Positions 47,902 through 57,856 of a stretch of DNA of 64,000 bases are shown here, piece by piece. The translations under genes and the position numbers were made by a program. The stretch's first letter is position 1; each line of letters starts with the position of its first letter. The stretch is from Elusimicrobiaceae bacterium (GTDB taxonomy: Bacteria; Elusimicrobiota; Elusimicrobia; Elusimicrobiales; Elusimicrobiaceae). Under the pieces are notes generated by a model. That model had not been told where the DNA came from and did no database searches. It saw only the letters and a list, made by a program, of their open reading frames with translations. Location: the NCBI GenBank assembly GCA_016283355.1, contig JAEEMS010000023.1:1-64000 (forward strand). The letters run 5' to 3'.

Positions 47902-49845
47902 TTACATCAAAACGAGCCGTAAGATATATGCCGTTAAACAAGACATCCCTAACGTAAGCAATATGATTCGTAGGGTATCTTTCCAACCGCTTTCACGCAG
48001 CATTACAAAGAAGGTAGCCACACAAGGCATATACATACTCATAAATACACACGCCACCACCAACGCTTGTGGAGCCAATTGGAACGGACTTAAAAGTCCA
48101 ATAGAAACATCTTTACGTAAAAAGCCCAAAATCAATAACGAAGTTGCCTCCGCCGGTAATCCCAAAATATGTTCCACCGGATAGCGGGAAATTTTTGTGA
48201 TCCACGTCGTAATACCAGATAATTGCAGCAGGTCTACAAATAAAACACCCACTAAAATAAGCGGTAGAGCATCTCCTAAATATTCCTTCATGCGAATCCA
48301 CAATTTGCGCAGCAACGGTCGCCATTGCGGTATTTGCCACGAAGGAATTTCCATAAATAATTCCGGTGTTTCGCCTTTCATCAAGCGGTTTAAAATCGTC
48401 CCAATTAATACACCGTTGATAAAAAGCACCGCAAACACCAACAACATATATTTCACCCCGTACGGAGAGAGAATGGAAATAATCATCGCCGTCTGAGAAA
48501 TACAGGGGGCTAACACCAAAATAAGTGCCGTTGCAATTACACGTTCCCGACGGGTCTCCAGCACGCGGATACCCATCACCGCCGGAACTTTACAGCCAAA
48601 CCCCAGCATAATCGGCAAAGAACCATAACCGTGCAAGCCGATTTTGTGCAAAATGCGATCGAGTAATACTGCCAAACGCGGCAAATATCCGATTTCACCT
48701 AAAAATCCGACTAACGCATAAAAAGCCAATACGTAAGACATTACATCAATCAATGCAATATGCAGCCCATCCGTTAGAACACCGAAGTAGGTTTCGCCGC
48801 CGTCTCCTAACAAAATCATCCCAAAGGCACTGTCTTTGAACGGTTCCAAAATTTTAGACAAAAACGGCAGATAATAATTTTCATAAAGAGGATCCAATAG
48901 ATTGATTAAATTCTCTCCTACGAATCGAACTAAAAAGAAAGATACCACTAACACAATAAGAGCTATTGGTAAACCAGTAGCCGGAGCCGTGGCCCAACCT
49001 TGTAAATGTTCCCAGAAAGAAGGATGTTTATGTTTTACTTGCTGTACTTCTTCAATAATGCGCCCAATCACATGCCATTTTTCTTCGGAGGAGGGGGGAA
49101 TCTCTAAATTGTATTCTATAGAGTCCCGATTGGCCAACTTCACAGCTTCCTTCTCTAATTCCTTGAGGCCCTCTCCCGTGGTAGCTACAGCCGGTATAAC
49201 CGGAATTCCTAATGCTTTTGATAATTTTTTAACATCAATTAAAATTCCTTTCCGTTGAGCTTCATCAAATTTGTTAAGCATCAAGATAACCGGTTTTTTG
49301 AGTTGCATAATTTCCAACACAAAAAACAAATTACGTTCTAAATGCGAAGCATCCGCCACACACACAATAAAATCGTATTCCAATTCTTTGAATAGATTGC
49401 GTTTTTTCCCTTCAATACGCCATTCTTCTTCCAAGCGATACAGCCCCGGAATATCAATAATATCGTAGGCCTCTCCTTCAAAATGTGTTTGTCCGTAATT
49501 CAATCCTACCGTCGTACCGGGAAAATTGGAGGAAATAATACCAATCCCCGTCAAACGCGAAAAGATTAAACTTTTTCCTACGTTGGGATTACCGGCCAAA
49601 AGGAATGTATTTTTCTTTGCCGTTACTAAAATTTTTTTAGCTGTTTCTCTGCCGATAGCTACTTCCGTATCCGACACATTAACCACTACCGGGCTTGAAC
49701 CTTTTTTGCGCGTGATAAATTGCCCGCGCACAATCCCCATAGCAGCCAATTTTTCTGCCATTTTAGCATCCGTTTGTATTTCTTTTACTTTAGCGGTATT
49801 ACCAGGTTTTAATTGATAAAGCGAACGTGATGTTTCTTTTTCCAT
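47902..49845 (-). CDS. feoB: FeoA-FeoB fusion ferrous iron transporter
   Basis: N-terminal FeoA-like SH3 region (LAAMGIVRGQFITRKKGSSPVVVNVSDTEVAIGRETAKKI) followed by GNPNVGKS G-domain, FPGTTVG, DIPGLY, NKFDEA and FeoB membrane domains. Confidence 0.93.
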   Translation of the reverse strand: MEKETSRSLYQLKPGNTAKVKEIQTDAKMAEKLAAMGIVRGQFITRKKGSSPVVVNVSDTEVAIGRETAKKILVTAKKNTFLLAGNPNVGKSLIFSRLTGIGIISSNFPGTTVGLNYGQTHFEGEAYDIIDIPGLYRLEEEWRIEGKKRNLFKELEYDFIVCVADASHLERNLFFVLEIMQLKKPVILMLNKFDEAQRKGILIDVKKLSKALGIPVIPAVATTGEGLKELEKEAVKLANRDSIEYNLEIPPSSEEKWHVIGRIIEEVQQVKHKHPSFWEHLQGWATAPATGLPIALIVLVVSFFLVRFVGENLINLLDPLYENYYLPFLSKILEPFKDSAFGMILLGDGGETYFGVLTDGLHIALIDVMSYVLAFYALVGFLGEIGYLPRLAVLLDRILHKIGLHGYGSLPIMLGFGCKVPAVMGIRVLETRRERVIATALILVLAPCISQTAMIISILSPYGVKYMLLVFAVLFINGVLIGTILNRLMKGETPELFMEIPSWQIPQWRPLLRKLWIRMKEYLGDALPLILVGVLFVDLLQLSGITTWITKISRYPVEHILGLPAEATSLLILGFLRKDVSIGLLSPFQLAPQALVVACVFMSMYMPCVATFFVMLRESGWKDTLRIILLTLGMSCLTAYILRLVLM

Positions 49846-49984
49846 AAAAGTTAGTCCTTCCTTACTTTTATATTGTACCAAACTCCTCTTTCAGATGCAA
49901 GAGAAGTAACCCGACGATAAAAACAAATTACGAGTGATTTTTGGTATAATTTGAATGTAGAATTTTGAACAATAGGAGACACTT

Positions 49985-50155
49985 ATGGCTTATAAAGTAA
50001 ACCCTGAAGTTTGTATCAATTGCGGTGCTTGTGAACCCGCCTGCCCGGTTTCCGCTATCAGCGAAGTAGATGGACATCGCAAAATTGACGGAACCAAATG
50101 TATTGAATGTGGCGCTTGCGCTGGCACCTGCCCGGTAAGCTCCATTGCGCTATAA
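49985..50155 (+). CDS. 2x[4Fe-4S] ferredoxin
   Basis: MAYKVNPEVCINCGACEPACPVSAISEVDGHRKIDGTKCIECGACAGTCPVSSIAL (56 aa; below the ORF-track cutoff); ggaga upstream. Confidence 0.95.
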   Translation: MAYKVNPEVCINCGACEPACPVSAISEVDGHRKIDGTKCIECGACAGTCPVSSIAL

Positions 50156-50216
50156 TCATACCTATAAAGGAAAGATATTTTTCCCGTAAATGGTATAAAA
50201 TCTGGAATATGACAAT

Positions 50217-50242
50217 CCCCCGGCGTTAACCGGGGGATTGTT
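50217..50242 (+). terminator. Intrinsic terminator after ferredoxin
   Basis: cccccggcgttaaccgggggattgtt. Confidence 0.6.
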
Positions 50243-50281
50243 CTGTCAGGTCTGACCTTTAACAATATATTGCTGCATAGA

Positions 50282-50313
50282 AAAGCATATCCCGCTTGTG
50301 CGGGATATGCTTT
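50282..50313. repeat. Perfect inverted repeat (hairpin)
   Basis: aaagcatatcccgc-ttgt-gcgggatatgcttt, 14-bp perfect stem, 4-nt loop. Confidence 0.75.
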
Positions 50314-50519
50314 AGAACCATTCGGGGGGTAAATCGAAAGGTTCTAGGATGAAATCTTTTACTCTTACATCTTAACATCCTAACTTATATAAAAGCAAGT
50401 TTTTGGCAAAAAACTTTGCTATATTTTTTACTACTCCTTTTGGATTATGCTTTCTTTTTGCATTTTTTTGTACGAATGAGTATAATAGAAAGTGAAGGAA
50501 TTCTAGAGGGGAGAATTAT

Positions 50520-51977
50520 ATGCAAAAAATTAACTTACTCGTAGTTTTTTCTTTTATAGCTTTACCTTTGTTAGCACAAGAAAGTGCTACGCAAGCTTAT
50601 ATCCAACAGCAACGCACTCTTGCTATTCAAGCCGCCCAAAACAATAACATTCCCGGCGACATTTACCGTGGATCTGTCTTTGGGGCAGAACAAAAAAAAT
50701 ATCCAAGCACTACACTGGGAGAACGTCCCTTATTGAAAACTAAAAAAGTATATGATACCTCTTTGATGCGCGCAGTAAAAGCTGATGATGAAGATAGTGT
50801 ACGTACCTTGCTTTACTCTCATGTAGATGCCAACGAACGCAACTATGCGGGCGTAACTCCCCTGTCTGTTGCCGCTGAAAAAGGCAACCTGGCTATCGTA
50901 AAATTATTGGTAAATGTGGGAGGTGCCGACGTAAATTTGTCTTCCAGTTTCGGTGTTACCCCTTTGATTGCAGCTTCCGCAGCCGGGCATACGGATGTAG
51001 TAAAATTCTTAATTGATAACGGTGCGAATTCCACCGTTTCTGATAATATGGGCAAAGATCCTTTGGCATATGCTGCCTTGGCAGAAAACCCGGAAATGGT
51101 AAACATTCTAAGCAAAAAAAATCAAACAGGAATCAACTTACCGGATAGTACCGGTATGACTCCGCTTTTGCACGCTGCACAAAAAGGATATACCGAACAA
51201 GCCAAAGTGCTTCTCAAAAACGGAGCCGATCCGAACTACCGTATTCCTTCTTCTGGATTATCTCCTTTAGCGGCAGCCGTCGCTGAAGGCCACGACGACA
51301 TCGTACAATTACTTCTTCAAAAGTATAAAGCAGACCCGGACATTCCAGATGCTCAAGGAAGAACCCCATTAATGTATGCCATTGAGCATGATCAAGATGA
51401 AGCTGTACGTCTTCTCTTAAAACAAAAAGCAGATGTAAATGCGACTGATAACCATGGGATGACCCCGCTTATGTATGCAGTGGCCAAAGATAATTTAAAC
51501 ATCCTCAATCGGTTGTTTCGTCAAAAAACAATTCGTCTTCATCAACCGGATGATTTAAACCGCACACCCTTGTTCTATTCCATCTATGCCCCTACCACTC
51601 AATCGGCCCATCAACTGTTATTGCGTGGGGCTGACATCAACCACGTTGACTTACAGGGCAATACTCCTTTGATGGCAGCCATCCTTGCACAAGATGACCA
51701 AAAAGCATTGTTCTTCCTCAGCCACGAGGAATGCAACATTGGGGCTATCAACAGACAAGGGGAAAATGCTTTTACATTGGCTGGTAAGAAATTACCGGGC
51801 TCTATGACCCAAGGCGTACTGAGAGTTAAATTACAGGGAGTACAACAACAAACTTTGCAAGAACAAGCTGCCCGATTGGCGGAAGTTAGAAACTTAGAGC
51901 AACAATTAGCCCAAGAAGAGGCACACATCCGTGCACTTAAAGCAGTTCCGCATACAACCGTTATGTACGACAATTAA
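50520..51977 (+). CDS. Secreted ankyrin-repeat protein
   Basis: Signal peptide MQKINLLVVFSFIALPLLAQ; multiple ANK repeats (GVTPLSVAAEKGNLAIVKLLVNVGGADVN, GRTPLMYAIEHDQDEAVRLLLKQKADVNATDNHGMTPLMYAV). Confidence 0.92.
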   Translation: MQKINLLVVFSFIALPLLAQESATQAYIQQQRTLAIQAAQNNNIPGDIYRGSVFGAEQKKYPSTTLGERPLLKTKKVYDTSLMRAVKADDEDSVRTLLYSHVDANERNYAGVTPLSVAAEKGNLAIVKLLVNVGGADVNLSSSFGVTPLIAASAAGHTDVVKFLIDNGANSTVSDNMGKDPLAYAALAENPEMVNILSKKNQTGINLPDSTGMTPLLHAAQKGYTEQAKVLLKNGADPNYRIPSSGLSPLAAAVAEGHDDIVQLLLQKYKADPDIPDAQGRTPLMYAIEHDQDEAVRLLLKQKADVNATDNHGMTPLMYAVAKDNLNILNRLFRQKTIRLHQPDDLNRTPLFYSIYAPTTQSAHQLLLRGADINHVDLQGNTPLMAAILAQDDQKALFFLSHEECNIGAINRQGENAFTLAGKKLPGSMTQGVLRVKLQGVQQQTLQEQAARLAEVRNLEQQLAQEEAHIRALKAVPHTTVMYDN

Positions 51978-51990
51978 TAGAAATGAAATT

Positions 51991-52028
51991 AAAAAAGGCC
52001 TTGGCTAACACCAGGGCTTTTTTTATTT
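51991..52028. terminator. Bidirectional terminator-like hairpin between convergent genes
   Basis: aaaaaaggccttggctaacaccagggcttttttt. Confidence 0.55.
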
Positions 52029-53432
52029 TATACTGGTTGCTACAAATTGCTGCCACTGCTGATATAACGTATCGGCTTGGCCGGAAGAAATATTTGGATG
52101 GAAGGTTGCTTCGGCACTCGGAAGAATGTTATTACCAAGCAACCGCGCCACCCCTAACAAAGTGGCCTCAACCTCTTTACTACGTAACAACGACTGCTGC
52201 AATACATCCGCTTGGAATTGCACTAAATAAGCACTTTGGGAAAGTCCACCCGTTACTTCGATAGGCCCTTGTACTGTTACCTGATGTAATCGCATATATT
52301 GCACAATATCCGATATCAAAAAACAAATTCCTTGAACCAATCCCGCCGCCCAATCGGCATTTGTGGTTTGGGCATTTTCTCCTAGGACAACCGGAGACAG
52401 TGAAAAATTCCAATAAGGAGCTCCCAATCCGCCAAGCGCAGGCAAGATCCGCAACGGGTGCAAAGATTCCTTACAAATGGCATCTAGGCGGTTCATATCA
52501 ATTTTTATTCCACGAGCATTGAGCCATAAAAAAGCACTTCCCGCCGCGTTAACAGGTCCCTCCAGTAAATACTGCAAGGGACTTTCCGCAGAAGAAGGGG
52601 CCAATGATGTTAACAATCCCGGCAACACCTTCCCTTGCATTCCCATATGTTGCAACACAAAGGCCCCTGTTCCGTAATTGATACACATTTGCCCGGCCTT
52701 TAATGCGGAACTAGCGGCCTGTTGATCGGCCACACAGACCCGGATAGGGATAGAGACACCCTTGTAGGTATAGACGCCGTAATCATCTACAGAAGCTTTT
52801 AAGGAAGGCAAAATAGAGGGGGAAATTGAAAAGGCGTTACACAATCTGTCACTCCATTTTCCTGTTTGAATATCCAATAAGAGTGTACGCTGTGCTAACG
52901 TAACATCCGTTGAGTAAACAGCCCCTTTTGTTAATTTCCAAATCAAAAAAGTAGCAATAGGCGCGGCACAAAGCGTCCCGCTCTTTTGGGCTGCTTGCAC
53001 CTGCGGCAGGTGCGCCAACATCCATGCTATTTTAGGAGCTGAAAAATAAGGCGTCTTATACAGTCCCGTACATGCGTGTAACTCTTCTTGGGAAATAGCC
53101 GCTTGTTGAGATTGTTCTAAAGCACGTCCGTCTTCCCATGTGAAAATAGGGCCCAATACCTGGCCAGTATTTTTATCCCATAAAACGACCGTTGAACGCT
53201 GAGAAGAAATTCCCAAGGCCTTTACTTGAGCTGGCCCCACTTCCTCTAACACTTGATGAAGCACTTTCATAGCCGTTGATAACAACGTTTCGGCTTCATA
53301 TTCCGAATATCCCGCTTTTGGACGATGCGGAAGGAGCGGCAATGCCTTCATGCATACGGGACCCTCCTGTGCAAAAGCTGCTGCACGAATACTGGATGTT
53401 CCGATATCTAACGATATGATATATTGCCCCAT
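52023..53432 (-). CDS. FGGY-family carbohydrate kinase
   Basis: ISLDIGTSSIRAAAF; LGISSQRSTVVLWDKNTG; INYGTGAFVLQHMG; ITGG-like VTGGLSQSAYLVQFQADVL. Confidence 0.9.
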   Translation of the reverse strand: MGQYIISLDIGTSSIRAAAFAQEGPVCMKALPLLPHRPKAGYSEYEAETLLSTAMKVLHQVLEEVGPAQVKALGISSQRSTVVLWDKNTGQVLGPIFTWEDGRALEQSQQAAISQEELHACTGLYKTPYFSAPKIAWMLAHLPQVQAAQKSGTLCAAPIATFLIWKLTKGAVYSTDVTLAQRTLLLDIQTGKWSDRLCNAFSISPSILPSLKASVDDYGVYTYKGVSIPIRVCVADQQAASSALKAGQMCINYGTGAFVLQHMGMQGKVLPGLLTSLAPSSAESPLQYLLEGPVNAAGSAFLWLNARGIKIDMNRLDAICKESLHPLRILPALGGLGAPYWNFSLSPVVLGENAQTTNADWAAGLVQGICFLISDIVQYMRLHQVTVQGPIEVTGGLSQSAYLVQFQADVLQQSLLRSKEVEATLLGVARLLGNNILPSAEATFHPNISSGQADTLYQQWQQFVATSIK

Positions 53433-53476
53433 ATATTTCCGTTCTTAAAATCTACCAACACTAACATGATATGCCG

Positions 53477-54685
53477 CTATTCCGTTGGTTCAAGCGTTAA
53501 ATTTTCGTGTTCTACTTTTTTAGCAAGTTTTTTCAACTCATTTTTCGTTTTCGTCGGTATTGTAGGATCTGTTAAAAGCCCAACAATTGTACTTTGAGTC
53601 GGAACAAGCACTTTGCCCAGCAATTGAGAAGAACGCAAAAATTCTATAACTTTCTCTTTATCCGTAAATTCCATTTTTTCCAAACAATTTAATTCCGCAC
53701 GATAATGTTGACCGAAATGGCGGGAGAATTTATTTTTCTTCATGAGTTGGATGATGTCTTTTCGTAATTGTTCGGTTTCCTTTAACAAATCACCGTACCG
53801 ATCAATTTTAGAGGAAAGTTCATCTTGTTCGGACAAAGGTAAAGGTTCGGATTTTAAAATCGTTTTCTTTTTGAAAGACACAACCGCAGCATTTCCCCCG
53901 GCATATTCCTTCCCGGTAAATACCGGGCATAAATTGCGATAATCACACCACCGGCATTGTTGCTCCCCCGGCGTGGGATCAAACTTGCCCGCCCGAATAC
54001 AATCTGCCACATTTAATACTTTTTGCCAAAATTCAAAAATTTCTTTATCGGGAGCGCGCTCAAAAGTCATCTCATGCAACGTCGGCAAGTGATAGAAACT
54101 TAATTGTCCCACACGCACTTTCTTAACGGAAGGATCCTTTTGTTGTACAAGCGTTTTGATAAGAGGAGAATTTTCTACTACTTTTTGATACATGTAAAGT
54201 TGGTCCGGTTCACGTTGCACCGTCTTACCCGTCTTATAATCTAAAATTTTTATAAGTCCATCGCCCAAATAATCCATCCGGTCTACAATACTAATTAGAT
54301 TTAACCCATCGATATCCAGCGTGCTTTTCAATTCCGTAGAAAGGGGGTGAATAAATTTTCCGGTATAGGTTCGGTAATAGGACTGAATGATACGTCGTCC
54401 TTCAGCGTATCCCTCCAATTCTTTGTCTATGGAAGCATACCCTTTTTGTTCGTATGTTGTTTTATTCCAAACAGTATCGAAATACAACAGAGCTTCTTGC
54501 AGAGTAGGGAAATCTTCTTTTTCGGGGTTATAGATAAATTCCATGACACTATGTAGCGCCGTACCGAACGCAAAATAGTACTTTGGCTGCTCCGGAATCA
54601 TGTGAATATAACGAAACTTATACTTTTGAGGACACTCTTTATACATCCCCATTTTCGAATACGAAAAAGATAAATTTTTTACCAT
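53477..54685 (-). CDS. PD-(D/E)XK superfamily (RecB/AddB-like) nuclease with predicted Fe-S cysteines
   Basis: FGTALHSVMEF, IVDRMDYLGDGLIKILDYKTGKT, CRWCDYRNLC plus upstream KECPQKYKFRY. Confidence 0.88.
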   Translation of the reverse strand: MVKNLSFSYSKMGMYKECPQKYKFRYIHMIPEQPKYYFAFGTALHSVMEFIYNPEKEDFPTLQEALLYFDTVWNKTTYEQKGYASIDKELEGYAEGRRIIQSYYRTYTGKFIHPLSTELKSTLDIDGLNLISIVDRMDYLGDGLIKILDYKTGKTVQREPDQLYMYQKVVENSPLIKTLVQQKDPSVKKVRVGQLSFYHLPTLHEMTFERAPDKEIFEFWQKVLNVADCIRAGKFDPTPGEQQCRWCDYRNLCPVFTGKEYAGGNAAVVSFKKKTILKSEPLPLSEQDELSSKIDRYGDLLKETEQLRKDIIQLMKKNKFSRHFGQHYRAELNCLEKMEFTDKEKVIEFLRSSQLLGKVLVPTQSTIVGLLTDPTIPTKTKNELKKLAKKVEHENLTLEPTE

Positions 54686-54795
54686 AAAACATTCCTCAAA
54701 CGCTCATTGTATTGTAGCATTTTAAACCCAATCGCTCCAATTTACCGCCCATCATTTTGTATATTCACCGTTTTTTTAGTAGAATAATAATAGAT

Positions 54796-54867
54796 GCCCC
54801 CATAGCTCAATGGATAGAGCACCCGCCTTCTAAGCGGATGATATAGGTTCGATTCCTATTGGGGGTA
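54796..54867 (+). tRNA. tRNA-Arg(TCT)
   Basis: gcccccatagctcaatggatagagcacccgccttctaagcggatgatataggttcgattcctattgggggta; anticodon TCT. Confidence 0.95.
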
Positions 54868-54947
54868 AATTGAATTTTCTGCGAGATTGATTTTAAAGCT
54901 ACTGCAGAGAAGGTACCGTGATAATTTGTTGTCACGATAGCTGATAA

Positions 54948-55925
54948 ATGCAAGTGAAAAATATATCCTTGATTAAAAACCCTAAAAAAATCCTTTTTTT
55001 TCGATTGGATATCTGCCTAGGAGATTCCATCATTCATACTTTTGTGCTACGGGAACTCAAAAAATTATTTCCTCAAGCATCTCTCACGGTAGCTACTTTT
55101 GCCCCCAGCGATCAATTTTTTACCCATAATCCCCATATAGACAAACTCATATCCTTACCTCCTTTGGAATCGCCCGATAACATCTATCGCTATTTCCGGC
55201 CGGGTATTGTATGGGCCTTGCTTAAAATGCTTGCACATAGTTGGATAGAGAAATACGATTTAGTAATTCTTCCACATACTGTACACACCCCATTCAATCA
55301 ATTATATAGCATCCTTTTGCCCCATTCACTTTTACCGCCCTATGACTACACGCAGCCCATACAGCAAACATTCATCCGTATGTTAAAGCAATTAGGGGCA
55401 CAAGAGGTCGACACCTCTTATGAATTTCCCATACCCACTCAAGATAGCGAATATGCTCAACAATTTTTGCAAAAACACAATTTACAACCAAATAAATTTT
55501 GGGTAATAAATCCGACAGGGTCGATGGAATACAAAAATCTCTCTTCCTTACAAATTCAAACCATTCTAGACACCTTGCGTTCTACCAACATCCCCGCGGT
55601 AGTATTAGATTATAAAAATCAATTTCCGACCTTGCAAAATATATTGCGTTTTACGTCCACATCTATCTTTCAAACAGCCGCATTTATTGGGCAATCTTCA
55701 GGAGTTATCAGTGTAGATACGGGAATTGTACACTTAGCGGATTGCTTCCATAAAAAGCTTCTCATTTTTTACGCTGGGGATCGTCCCGGCCCTTACAACT
55801 ATTCTTTTTGGGCACCCGCACAAAATTCCAGCCGGTTTCTACAAGGGAATGAATCTGTAAAAGACATTCCTCTTTCTGTTCTGCAAACAGAAGTGTCCAA
55901 ATTTATAAAAGATTTATCTAATTAA
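54948..55925 (+). CDS. GT9-family glycosyltransferase (heptosyltransferase-like)
   Basis: KILFFRLDICLGDSIIHTFVLRELKKLFPQASLTVAT; FIGQSSGVISVDTGIVHLADCFHKKLLIFYAG. Confidence 0.82.
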   Translation: MQVKNISLIKNPKKILFFRLDICLGDSIIHTFVLRELKKLFPQASLTVATFAPSDQFFTHNPHIDKLISLPPLESPDNIYRYFRPGIVWALLKMLAHSWIEKYDLVILPHTVHTPFNQLYSILLPHSLLPPYDYTQPIQQTFIRMLKQLGAQEVDTSYEFPIPTQDSEYAQQFLQKHNLQPNKFWVINPTGSMEYKNLSSLQIQTILDTLRSTNIPAVVLDYKNQFPTLQNILRFTSTSIFQTAAFIGQSSGVISVDTGIVHLADCFHKKLLIFYAGDRPGPYNYSFWAPAQNSSRFLQGNESVKDIPLSVLQTEVSKFIKDLSN

Positions 55926-56014
55926 TTTTTACTTATACTTCATTTGGCATCGTTTCCACACACGGATTTTGTATAATTTTTATATAGAAGTTTAACTTAT
56001 TAGGAGATGAAACA

Positions 56015-57700
56015 ATGCCTACAAAAAAATGCGCTTGTTCAGAGTTGCAATCGGCACGCGGTAAATTTCAACCTACGTTGCCCAGTATCCTTAAAAAAGG
56101 CCCGGCCTTCGTAAAACCGAAGCTCGGTAAGGCCACAAAATCCGTAGCGGATCAAGCTACCGTTAAAAAGATTTTCCCTAATACCTACGGTTTGCCGGAA
56201 GTAACCTTCGTAAAAGGCAACAATGCAGCCATTACCAAAAAAGCAGTGCGCGTAGGCGTAGTGCTTTCCGGCGGACAAGCCCCGGGCGGCCACAACGTAA
56301 TCGGCGGCCTCTTGGATGGACTTAAAAAAGCAAACGCCAAAAACAAACTCTTTGGCTTTTTGGGTGGTCCCAGTGGAATCGTTGACAATAAATTTATTGA
56401 AATTACCCCGGCTTTGATGAAAGATTACCGCAATACAGGTGGCTTTGATTTGATTCAATCGGGTCGCACCAAAATTGAAACGCCGGATCAGTTAAAAGCT
56501 GCCAAAGATAATTTACTGAAAAATAAAATGGATGCTCTCGTTGTAGTAGGGGGGGATGACTCCAACACTAACGCCTGTGTGATTGCGGAATATCTCAAAC
56601 AACACAAAGTAGATATTAGTGTTATCGGGGTACCGAAAACGATTGACGGTGATCTGAAAAACAAACAAATCGAGGCCTCTTTTGGTTTTGATACAGCCAC
56701 CAAAATTTACGCAGAACTCGTAGGTAACATTGAACGCGATATGAACTCTGCCCGCAAGTACTGGCACTTCGTTCGCTTAATGGGACGCAGCGCTTCGCAT
56801 ATCACACTAGAAGTTGGTTTAAAAACGCATCCGAACGTCGTATTAGTAGGGGAAGAAGTCCTGGCTAAAAAAATGACACTCGGGCAAGTGGTCAACAACT
56901 TAGTGGACTTAATCGTCAAACGTGCCAAAGCCGGTAAAAATTACGGTATTGTCCTCGTGCCGGAAGGGCTCATTGAATTCATCCCGGAGATGAAAGAGCT
57001 CATCAGCGCGCTGAACGATACATTGGCCGATAATGAAGCCGCCCTTTCCAAATTGAACACTTTAGGAGAAAAGAAAGAGTTTATCCTTTCCAAACTCCCC
57101 AAAAAATTGGCAGATTTAATGAAATCGCTTCCCGCCGCCATCGCCAGTCAACTCATGTTGGATCGCGACCCTCACGGGAACGTACAGGTATCTTTAATTG
57201 AAACTGAAAAACTGCTTGTAGAAATGATTAAAACGCGTCTGGCAGAACTTAAAAAAGCCGGCAAATATAGTGGCAAGTTCTCCGCCCTCACGCATTTCTT
57301 CGGATATGAAGGACGTTGCGGGGTGCCTTCCACTTTTGATGCCAACTACACCTATGCATTAGGTTACAACGCGGCTGTACTGGCACTTAACAAATGTACT
57401 GGCTACTTATCCTCCGTCAGAAAATTGACTAAAAAAGCTACGGATTGGGAAGTAGGCGGCATTCCGCTTACCATGATGATGAATATTGAACGCCGCAAAG
57501 GCAAAGAAAAACCCGTCATCAAAAAAGCACTGGTAGAACTCAAAGGCGAACCGTTCAAATACTTGACCAAATACCGCACTATATGGGCGATAGAAGACCA
57601 ATTCGTCTTCCCGGGGCCGATTCAATTTTTTGGCCCTGCTGAAGTAACAGAAGTAACTACTTACACATTGCTCTTAGAACAAGGGAAAAAATTGAAATAA
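56015..57700 (+). CDS. pfp: Diphosphate--fructose-6-phosphate 1-phosphotransferase (PPi-PFK)
   Basis: GVVLSGGQAPGGHNVIGG, VVVGGDDSNTNA (GGDD, PPi-type), GVPKTIDGDLKN. Confidence 0.95.
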   Translation: MPTKKCACSELQSARGKFQPTLPSILKKGPAFVKPKLGKATKSVADQATVKKIFPNTYGLPEVTFVKGNNAAITKKAVRVGVVLSGGQAPGGHNVIGGLLDGLKKANAKNKLFGFLGGPSGIVDNKFIEITPALMKDYRNTGGFDLIQSGRTKIETPDQLKAAKDNLLKNKMDALVVVGGDDSNTNACVIAEYLKQHKVDISVIGVPKTIDGDLKNKQIEASFGFDTATKIYAELVGNIERDMNSARKYWHFVRLMGRSASHITLEVGLKTHPNVVLVGEEVLAKKMTLGQVVNNLVDLIVKRAKAGKNYGIVLVPEGLIEFIPEMKELISALNDTLADNEAALSKLNTLGEKKEFILSKLPKKLADLMKSLPAAIASQLMLDRDPHGNVQVSLIETEKLLVEMIKTRLAELKKAGKYSGKFSALTHFFGYEGRCGVPSTFDANYTYALGYNAAVLALNKCTGYLSSVRKLTKKATDWEVGGIPLTMMMNIERRKGKEKPVIKKALVELKGEPFKYLTKYRTIWAIEDQFVFPGPIQFFGPAEVTEVTTYTLLLEQGKKLK

Positions 57701-57703
57701 CTC

Positions 57704-57734
57704 AAAAAGGCGGGCAGAAAATGCCCGCCTTTTT
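57704..57734 (+). terminator. Intrinsic terminator
   Basis: aaaaaggcgggcagaaaatgcccgccttttt. Confidence 0.8.
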
Positions 57735-57856
57735 TATGAACTCTTTTGCTTTTCTACGATAACAAAAAAAAATCCAGTATTTGAAAATCAAATACCCGCT
57801 AAAGGATTCCTTGTCCGTCGCTTGAAGAATGATTTCTTTTCTTTTATAATAACCTT

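Noticed and set aside
50340-50400. gttctaggatgaaatctttta upstream of the ankyrin gene as another TAGGTC box
   Set aside because: Only TAGG and a T run match; the GGxCC right half and phasing are absent.
54886-54947. cgtgataatttgttgtcacg imperfect palindrome before GT9 gene
   Set aside because: Short, imperfect and single copy; could be chance.
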